A DNA stretch of 6,659 nucleotides, from contig VSQE01000095.1 of NCBI GenBank assembly GCA_009775705.1, forward strand, positions 1 to 6,659. The letters run 5' to 3'. The notes beneath the pieces are model-generated. The model was given only the letters and a program-made list of their open reading frames with translations. It made no database searches and had not been told where the DNA came from. This stretch comes from Prevotellamassilia sp. Its GTDB lineage: Bacteria; Bacteroidota; Bacteroidia; Bacteroidales; Bacteroidaceae. Below are positions 1 to 4,494 of the stretch, piece by piece (the stretch's first letter is position 1; each line of letters starts with the position of its first letter). Both the position numbers and the translations under genes were made by a program.

Positions 1-45
1 GAAAACAACAGCGATTGTCCCTTCTAAGTCCTCTCCATAAAAAAC

Positions 46-717
46 ATGCCCAGCATCCAGATACCCTTTAGTGGCCTGCCGGAGCATCTTTCATTCCAGA
101 AAGATGCTCCGGTCGCTATCCATTTCTGGCATATCACCGAAAACGAACAGCAACTCTCCTCCCTGCTCGCTTACGATCGTGCATCTGTTAATGAGGCATG
201 CCGACACTTCCGGTCAGCCGCCCGGCGTAGGGAGTGGATGGCCGTCCGTCTGCTGCTTGCTGTTGCCGCAGGGTCTTCCGTGCGTTTGGAACATACCCCG
301 GCGGGATGCCCCTTTTTGTCCGATGGGTCCCGCCACGTCAGTATTTCTCATACTGGCGATTATGTGGTATTGGCTTTGGCCGAAACCGGAAGGATCGGAG
401 TCGATCTGGAGCGCCGTACGCCGCGTGCCTTCAGGCTGAGGAAAAAGTTCCTCGCTCCTGACGAGGAAACAATTCTATGGAAAGATGCGGCCGTGTCCGA
501 TTATACTGCATTGTCCGTAGAGGACCGGGCTGTTCTGTTATGGAGCGCGAAGGAAGCGGCTTACAAGAAAATTGCCCCTGCCGGCGGAGCGACATTGCTT
601 CAGGACATTCGTCTCTCCATGGGCGACGGTTGCTTTGTGGCTTCCTGTAAAGGGGGACAGACGGTGGCAGTGAGATTTTACGTTGCGGATACATTGGTCC
701 TGACCGTCTGTCAGTAA
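46..717 (+). CDS. Sfp-type 4'-phosphopantetheinyl transferase
   Basis: A 223-residue protein of the 4'-phosphopantetheinyl transferase superfamily. This family moves the phosphopantetheine arm of coenzyme A onto a serine of acyl, peptidyl or aryl carrier proteins in the cytoplasm. The family motifs are visible in order: SISHT (residues 99-103), GVDLE (118-122), whose D120 and E122 are expected Mg2+ ligands, and WSAKEAAYKK (166-175), with K169 and E170 as expected catalytic and metal-binding residues. Length fits the Sfp/AcpT type (about 220-240), not the roughly 125-residue AcpS type. The ATG at 46 is the first start in the frame; no Shine-Dalgarno is seen, which is normal for Bacteroidetes. 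The next gene follows after 17 nt, suggesting an operon. No carrier protein, NRPS or PKS gene is in the window, so the substrate is unknown. Family assignment is secure; the pathway is not. Confidence 0.93.
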   Translation: MPSIQIPFSGLPEHLSFQKDAPVAIHFWHITENEQQLSSLLAYDRASVNEACRHFRSAARRREWMAVRLLLAVAAGSSVRLEHTPAGCPFLSDGSRHVSISHTGDYVVLALAETGRIGVDLERRTPRAFRLRKKFLAPDEETILWKDAAVSDYTALSVEDRAVLLWSAKEAAYKKIAPAGGATLLQDIRLSMGDGCFVASCKGGQTVAVRFYVADTLVLTVCQ

Positions 718-734
718 AAAACAAGAGTTGAGAA

Positions 735-1724
735 ATGCGTATTCTGTTATATGTGATTCTGGCTGTTTTTATCAGTGGATGTGCCTGTTCAGGAACACCG
801 TCCGATAGCCTTGATGAGGCCTGCCGTGTGATGGAATCCGATCCCGAAAAGGCTTTGGAGAGACTGAATGCCCTTGATGTGTCCGAGTTTCGCGATTCCG
901 CTACGATGGCGCGGTGGGCCTTGCTTTATAGCGAGGCTATGGCACGCGGTAATCTCTATGCCCCTACAGATACCATTATTAATATTGCCGTAGACTTTTA
1001 TGCCCGTCACCGCCAACTTCCCGAGTACCGCAAGGCCGAGCGGCTGAAAATGAGAATCGCCCAAGCCGACAAACGGGATGCTTTGATCACGGCCCGTTAT
1101 CTTCAGAAAGAGAAAGAGTTTATGCTGTTTAAGGAAAGGGCCACGCATGAGTTTTATGTTTTTCTCAGTCTGATAATTCTTTTGGTTGCGGCCGGAATAA
1201 TCGCATGGCAGTGGCAACGTCTTCGGCTCAAAGCCCTTCAGTACGATCTGCTCGTGTCCGAAGCCTCGGGGCTGCAAGGGCTGTTGGCCGCCAACCGTGA
1301 GAAGGCGGGCAGGCAGCAGGCCGCATTGGGCAGACTGTTTGAGAGGCGTTTTACGCTGATAGATTCCTTGTGCCAGACCTATTACGAGACGCAGGGCATC
1401 AGGGCGGAGCGGAAAGCAATTGCCGAAAAAGTAAAGTTTGAGATAGATTCCGTGCGGACCGATTCCGCTGTTTTTGCCGAAATGGAACAGGAGGTCAATG
1501 ATTGCTGTTCCGGTCTCTTGGTCCGCATAAAAGAGATGTGTCCCGACATAAAGCCAAAGGCCTACCAACTGGCGGTTTATCTGGCTTGCGGTTTTTCTAC
1601 ACGGGCGGTCAGCCTGCTTTTGGGAGAATCTGTTGAGGTAATCTATAAGCGGAAATCTCGTCTGAAAAGCATGCTCAAGGAAAAATGTGAGGCGGGACAG
1701 GACGATATTCTGTCTATTTTTTAG
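735..1724 (+). CDS. membrane-anchored lipoprotein with C-terminal LuxR-like helix-turn-helix
   Basis: A 329-residue probable one-component envelope regulator. The first 16 residues form a short hydrophobic signal ending in a lipobox-like ISGC, with C16 the likely lipidated residue. Residues about 22-115 are helical and TPR-like. A clear transmembrane segment spans about 140-159, followed by a charged helical, probably coiled-coil region (160-210). The C-terminal part (about 272-315) resembles the DNA-binding helices of LuxR/GerE-type proteins, including GFSTRAVSLLLGES and then VIYKRKSRLKSML. The implied topology is a periplasmic sensor region with a cytoplasmic DNA-binding end. Bacteroides genomes carry many such TPR-TM-HTH proteins, often annotated only as hypothetical or DUF. 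The receptor gene starts 158 nt downstream behind a promoter overlapping an inverted repeat, so this protein may control it; that is inference. The DNA-binding role rests on pattern similarity only. Spacing suggests co-transcription with the upstream transferase. Confidence 0.8.
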   Translation: MRILLYVILAVFISGCACSGTPSDSLDEACRVMESDPEKALERLNALDVSEFRDSATMARWALLYSEAMARGNLYAPTDTIINIAVDFYARHRQLPEYRKAERLKMRIAQADKRDALITARYLQKEKEFMLFKERATHEFYVFLSLIILLVAAGIIAWQWQRLRLKALQYDLLVSEASGLQGLLAANREKAGRQQAALGRLFERRFTLIDSLCQTYYETQGIRAERKAIAEKVKFEIDSVRTDSAVFAEMEQEVNDCCSGLLVRIKEMCPDIKPKAYQLAVYLACGFSTRAVSLLLGESVEVIYKRKSRLKSMLKEKCEAGQDDILSIF

Positions 1725-1816
1725 GCTCAATCTTCCCGTGTCAGATTTTACGTCTTCCGGGTGTCTGTAATCGCTTTATTTTCTGTGTTTTGTAAATATT
1801 TCGGTCAGATTGTTTA

Positions 1817-1849
1817 TTTGGACTGAGAGAGGTTTTATGAGTAATTTCG
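1817..1849 (+). promoter_or_regulatory. putative receptor promoter (-33 TTTG, -7 TAATTTCG)
   Basis: TTTG at 1817-1820 and TAATTTCG at 1842-1849 are separated by 21 bp. This matches the Bacteroidetes primary-sigma pattern TTTG/TAnnTTTG with one mismatch, in the -7 element. Transcription would begin near 1855, giving a leader of roughly 25-30 nt before the ATG at 1883. The -7 element lies inside an inverted repeat, so the promoter may be regulated. Confidence 0.45.
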
Positions 1850-1873
1850 CAGCACAAAATTCACTCATAAAAC
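1832..1873. repeat. 16-bp inverted repeat over the receptor promoter (candidate operator)
   Basis: The left arm is GTTTTATGAGTAATTT (1832-1847). The right arm (1857-1873) is its reverse complement interrupted by one extra C at 1862. The arms are separated by 9 nt (1848-1856). The outer 11 bp pair perfectly. The left arm covers most of the predicted -7 element, and the right arm ends 9 nt before the ATG. It could be a dimeric repressor or activator site, or a hairpin near the 5' end of the mRNA. The upstream helix-turn-helix protein is the obvious candidate ligand, by inference only. Confidence 0.6.
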
Positions 1874-1882
1874 GTAATAGAC

Positions 1883-3961
1883 ATGAAGACTTTATTTCTA
1901 ATCTTTTCGATTTCGCTGACGGTAACAGTTTCAGTCAAAGGGCAAGAGGCCGAGCCTGCCGATAGCCTGACACATCAGCTTCGCGAGGCATTGGTGACAG
2001 CCCGGCAGCCGGCGACGAAACTCGTGGGCTCTGCCTTTGTTTCCACTATTGCCGGATCCTCGCTCCAATATGCAGGTAATGCGCTGGATGTTCTCCGTCA
2101 GTTGCCGATGCTTCAGGTACAGGATGGTGAGGTCTCGGTGGTTGGCCGGAATAATCTCAGCATATTTATAGATGGTCGGCCTCTGCATGATAAAGAGGAA
2201 CTGCGGCAGTTACTTTCCGTAAATGTCAGGAAAGTGGAATTACAGATGGTACCTGGGCCGATGTACGACAGCACGACCGGTGCTGTTTTGAAAATTACAA
2301 CTCGGCGTACGATGTCCGAAGGACTGTCATTTACGGAACAGCTACAGGTGCAGCGCCGCCGTAGGTGGTCGATGTCGGACTTGCTGGATGCCGGTTACCG
2401 GGCGCGAGGGTGGGACTTTTTCCTTTCCGGATCCTTTAATTGTAACAATACGCTCATGAAAGGCACAACCCTCAACTCACTGGCTCCTGGAGGGACATCC
2501 CTTCAGGTGGGTTCCTTGCAGCATAGCCTTAACGAGGCGAAAGCCGGAACTGTGAAAGCCGGATTCAACTACGCGAAGAAATCAGAGTCGCTGGGTGCCT
2601 ATTACCGTTACGCTCCGGAGCGGGGGGACTTCACGAATATCGGGGCGGAGTGGATGAACCGTGAGATTCCTGTGCCCACACGTATTATGCGAGACATTTC
2701 GGGCTACAGCCATCTTGCATCGGCTTATTATGACAATATATTTTCCGGAGGGTACCAGCTGCATTTCGATGGTAACTTCCGCCGCTCCTCTGTCGGTAAT
2801 GCCGTTTGCACCGCATATCCGTCGTCGGAATACTCCGAAGTCTGTTCAACTGACCGTAAAATGTCGGTTTTCTGGGCTGCCAAACTCTGGCTGAAGTTTC
2901 CTTTTGCGAAAGGGGAGCTCACCTGCGGAACTCAGGATTCCCACACAAGCACTTCTCTTGATTACCGGATGCTTGACGACAGGGTGGGAACTTACATCCC
3001 TTCCTCACTGACCGAGACCTGCCAGACATCCGCTGCCCTGTTTGCCGTGTGGAGCCGTCGGTTCGGAAAAATCAGTCTGTCGGCCGGTGCCCGCTACGAA
3101 TACGCCGACCATGAGCTCAGGATAGACGGCAAACGTGATGAGGAGGTCAGCCGTCGCGACCATCTGCTGACGCCTGATTTGTCCTTCAGCTATGATTTCG
3201 GCCAACGTTCAAGGGTGAGCCTCAGCTATAAGATGTCTACCGTAAGGCCACCCTATGCACAGCTTTCCGGTTCGATGTACTATGCGGGGCAACACCTGAT
3301 AGAAGGAGGAAATCCCGGTTTGCGGGACGAGCGGCGGCACGATGTGCAGCTTTTCGGAACCTGGAAGGATGTGATTCTTCAGGCTGCTTTCGTGCGCAGT
3401 CTGGACACGTATGCCTTTATCCGCCAAGTCCATCCGGCCCCGTCTTTGCAGTTGCTCATGCGTCCGGTGAATATAGATGTATCTTCGTTCAGCATGTATC
3501 TGGTCTGGCAGCGGAAGATCCGTTGCTGGACTCCGAGCTTGACAGCAGGATTGTACAAGCAGTGGCTTGTTGCCGCCGGAAATGATTGTGGCCGTCCCAT
3601 CTGTTCCTATACATTTGGAAATACGTTTTCGCTGCCCCGCGAGTGGCTGATCACAGCCAATATCGGCGGTTCTTCCCGTGGTTATATGCACACCAACTGT
3701 TTTTCTGCTACCGCATTTGAGATGGACGCTTCCGTAGGCCGGACTTTTCTTGACAAGTCGCTTACGGTGAAACTCTCGGCTACAGATATTTTCAATACGT
3801 CCCGAAACGACTGGTCGATGAATACTTGCGGAATACGGGTGGACAAGTATGTGAGCTACGACCGTCGCGGTGTATCTTTGGATGTCATATACCGTTTCCG
3901 GCCCCGTCAGAACAGTTATAAAGGGAAGGCGGCTGCGGAGACCGAGATGAACCGTTTATGA
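1883..3961 (+). CDS. TonB-dependent receptor-like outer-membrane beta-barrel protein
   Basis: A 692-residue outer-membrane protein. The signal peptide is about residues 1-20 (MKTLFLIFSI..., probable cleavage before Q21). A TonB-dependent plug domain follows at about 34-140, with EALVTA (35-40) like a TonB-box/plug entry, NALDVLRQLPMLQV, and GRNNLSIFIDGRP (88-100). The rest is rich in alternating and aromatic beta-strand sequence, as in a roughly 22-strand barrel. A terminal strand (VSLDVIYRFR) is followed by a polar tail ending in MNRL, as in the 'outer membrane beta-barrel family' (OMP_b-brl_3 type) of Bacteroidetes. The N-terminal carboxypeptidase-regulatory-like domain common in SusC-type receptors is absent: only about 13 residues separate the signal peptide from the plug. 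No SusD-like lipoprotein follows, so a classical polysaccharide utilisation locus is unlikely. The substrate is unknown; iron or cobalamin complexes, peptides or glycans are all possible. Upstream lies a possible cognate membrane regulator. The fold assignment is strong. Confidence 0.88.
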   Translation: MKTLFLIFSISLTVTVSVKGQEAEPADSLTHQLREALVTARQPATKLVGSAFVSTIAGSSLQYAGNALDVLRQLPMLQVQDGEVSVVGRNNLSIFIDGRPLHDKEELRQLLSVNVRKVELQMVPGPMYDSTTGAVLKITTRRTMSEGLSFTEQLQVQRRRRWSMSDLLDAGYRARGWDFFLSGSFNCNNTLMKGTTLNSLAPGGTSLQVGSLQHSLNEAKAGTVKAGFNYAKKSESLGAYYRYAPERGDFTNIGAEWMNREIPVPTRIMRDISGYSHLASAYYDNIFSGGYQLHFDGNFRRSSVGNAVCTAYPSSEYSEVCSTDRKMSVFWAAKLWLKFPFAKGELTCGTQDSHTSTSLDYRMLDDRVGTYIPSSLTETCQTSAALFAVWSRRFGKISLSAGARYEYADHELRIDGKRDEEVSRRDHLLTPDLSFSYDFGQRSRVSLSYKMSTVRPPYAQLSGSMYYAGQHLIEGGNPGLRDERRHDVQLFGTWKDVILQAAFVRSLDTYAFIRQVHPAPSLQLLMRPVNIDVSSFSMYLVWQRKIRCWTPSLTAGLYKQWLVAAGNDCGRPICSYTFGNTFSLPREWLITANIGGSSRGYMHTNCFSATAFEMDASVGRTFLDKSLTVKLSATDIFNTSRNDWSMNTCGIRVDKYVSYDRRGVSLDVIYRFRPRQNSYKGKAAAETEMNRL

Positions 3962-3968
3962 ATGGTTG

Positions 3969-4008
3969 AAAAATGATGTCAGAGCGCCGTTCTGATTTTG
4001 TCATTTTT
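3969..4008 (+). terminator. candidate terminator after the receptor gene
   Basis: Starting 7 nt after the stop codon, AAAAATGA (3969-3976) pairs with TCATTTTT (4001-4008). Inside, TCAGAGC (3979-3985) pairs with GTTCTGA (3989-3995) through one G-T wobble and a GCC loop, after a 2x5 internal loop. A-tract before and T-tract after are the shape of a bidirectional intrinsic terminator, though the internal loop weakens it. Confidence 0.4.
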
Positions 4009-4035
4009 AATCGTCGTCCATAAAGTTTAACTTTG
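4004..4035 (+). promoter_or_regulatory. putative plus-strand promoter with perfect -7 TAACTTTG
   Basis: TAACTTTG at 4028-4035 matches the Bacteroidetes -7 consensus TAnnTTTG exactly. The -33 position is weak: a TTTTT run at 4004-4008 lies 19 bp upstream in place of TTTG. Transcription would start near 4041-4043 and run into the 21-bp repeats. The next gene, ABC-F, begins over 450 bp away and has its own promoter-like site, so this site would serve something inside the spacer. Confidence 0.4.
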
Positions 4036-4055
4036 CGGTTTTTCGGAAATTGAAC

Positions 4056-4139
4056 AAGATGGTATCTTTTTTTTACAAGATAGTATGTTTTTCAAAAAAG
4101 TTCCGACCTTTTTTAAAAAAGATCCTATGTTTTTTTCAC
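4056..4139. repeat. four tandem degenerate 21-bp units with phased T-tracts
   Basis: Units start at 4056, 4077, 4098 and 4119 with no spacers. The core pattern is AAGATnnTATGTTTTTT; unit 3 is the most diverged (AAGTTCCGACCTTTTTT). T-runs of 8, 5, 6 and 7 begin at exactly 4067, 4088, 4109 and 4130, and A-runs begin at 4094 and 4115. A 21-bp period equals two B-DNA turns, so the tracts share one helix face and could bend the DNA. It is also seven codons, so any frame is preserved across units. Confidence 0.75.
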
Positions 4140-4148
4140 GTTAAGTGA
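4059..4148 (+). CDS. possible 29-residue heptad-repeat cationic hydrophobic peptide
   Basis: An ATG at 4059 opens 29 codons ending in TGA at 4146-4148. The product begins MVSFFY. It continues as three seven-residue blocks (KIVCFSK, KFRPFLK, KILCFFH) and ends VK, with lysines at 7, 14 and 21 and nearly all other positions hydrophobic or aromatic. The frame lies about 17 nt after the start predicted from the -7 element at 4028-4035. It ends 4 nt before a terminator-like hairpin. This layout resembles a tiny complete gene, and the composition resembles small membrane-active peptides such as type I toxins. Against it: T-rich repeats give Phe-rich frames by default, no ribosome binding site is seen, and the region may work only as DNA or RNA. 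I recognise no family. Confidence 0.25.
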   Translation: MVSFFYKIVCFSKKFRPFLKKILCFFHVK

Positions 4149-4152
4149 CGAA

Positions 4153-4176
4153 AAAAACGCCATATAGGCGGTTTTT
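4153..4176. terminator. candidate bidirectional terminator hairpin
   Basis: AAAAACGCC (4153-4161) pairs with GGCG (4167-4170) and then TTTTT (4172-4176), with G4171 bulged and ATATA as loop. Reading rightward, the GC core is followed by GTTTTTC. Reading leftward, it is followed by a T7 run (A7 at 4151-4157 on the + strand), which is the better terminator tail. It could end both a rightward transcript through the 21-bp repeats and a leftward one from the promoter at 4232-4201. Confidence 0.45.
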
Positions 4177-4200
4177 CAGGGATCTTCTACTTTGCTGATG

Positions 4201-4232
4201 CAAATATAATACATCGGCGGGCAAAAAGCAAA
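4201..4232 (-). promoter_or_regulatory. full-consensus minus-strand promoter, no gene downstream
   Basis: Read on the minus strand, TTTG (4232-4229) is followed after exactly 20 bp by TATATTTG (4208-4201). Both match the Bacteroidetes -33/-7 consensus fully, making this the best promoter match I found in the window. Transcription would start near 4195 and run leftward towards the hairpin at 4176-4153, the 21-bp repeats and the receptor gene's 3' end. No convincing leftward ORF follows, so it would make a short RNA of about 45 nt, or an antisense RNA if the hairpin is read through. Confidence 0.55.
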
Positions 4233-4263
4233 TGTTAATTAACTTTCGTTTGGTTTTTGGAAA

Positions 4264-4308
4264 GGTTTACTACTGTGGAAAATCGAGAGTTTTCCACAGT
4301 AGTAAACC
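4264..4308. repeat. perfect 19-bp inverted repeat with 7-nt loop
   Basis: GGTTTACTACTGTGGAAAA (4264-4282) is exactly reverse-complemented at 4290-4308 around the loop TCGAGAG (4283-4289). It has no T-tail, so it is not a typical terminator, and it lies upstream of the ABC-F promoter-like site, so it is probably outside that mRNA. Each arm contains TTTTCCACA or its complement (4274-4282 and 4290-4298), matching the DnaA-box pattern TTWTNCACA. It may be a dispersed palindromic element of these genomes; copy number cannot be judged from one window. Confidence 0.85.
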
Positions 4309-4435
4309 ATTGCTTTGTTTTTTCGGAAAGCAAGATATTGGAACTGCATTGCTGCGGAATTTTCTTTTTTTACTGGATGGTTATAAAAAAGACAAAGGGC
4401 TGACAAGACTCGGGACCGAATCTGCCGGGATGTTT

Positions 4436-4465
4436 TTCGTATTTCACTTTTTTGTAGTAAATTTG
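4436..4465 (+). promoter_or_regulatory. putative ABC-F promoter (-7 TAAATTTG)
   Basis: TAAATTTG at 4458-4465 matches the Bacteroidetes -7 consensus exactly. TTCG at 4436-4439, within a T-run, is a one-mismatch -33 element 18 bp upstream. The start would be near 4472, giving a leader of about 23 nt to the ATG at 4495. Confidence 0.5.
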
Positions 4466-4494
4466 CATTCCGAAAAAAACTATACACAAGCAGC

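Larger units (their letters stand above)
3962..4494. other. 533-bp AT-rich spacer dense with signals
   Basis: This spacer lies between the receptor and ABC-F genes and is much richer in A and T than its neighbours. In order it holds a terminator-like hairpin, a plus-strand promoter-like site, four 21-bp tandem units with a 29-codon open frame, another hairpin, a minus-strand promoter, a 10-bp palindrome GTTAATTAAC (4234-4243), a perfect 19-bp inverted repeat, and the ABC-F promoter. I see nothing specific in 4309-4430. I recognise no tRNA, rRNA or known riboswitch. Confidence 0.7.

Noticed and set aside
1..27. Possible last eight codons of an upstream gene (frame 1, ending in TAA at 25-27)
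   Set aside because: Two other frames are also open or end nearby, and eight codons are too few to assign a gene.
789..1730. 313-codon minus-strand open frame opposite the regulator
   Set aside because: It lies fully antisense to a gene with clear signal, TM and DNA-binding-like segments, and shows no domain of its own.
1837..1965. 42-codon plus-strand frame beginning with an ATG in the inverted repeat and overlapping the receptor start out of frame
   Set aside because: The start lies upstream of the predicted transcription start, the product is featureless, and most of its length is a shadow of the receptor signal peptide.
4035..4139. Minus-strand heptad-like translation of the 21-bp units
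   Set aside because: It also shows seven-residue blocks such as KKGRNFF because the DNA repeats, but one unit carries an in-frame stop and no start codon is well placed.
4056..4139. CRISPR array
   Set aside because: The units are 21 bp, degenerate and directly adjacent, with no unique spacers and no cas genes.
3962..4494. Chromosomal replication origin
   Set aside because: DnaA-like nonamers and AT-richness are present, but only two exact boxes occur, both forced by one palindrome, and no dnaA or other origin-linked gene is visible.
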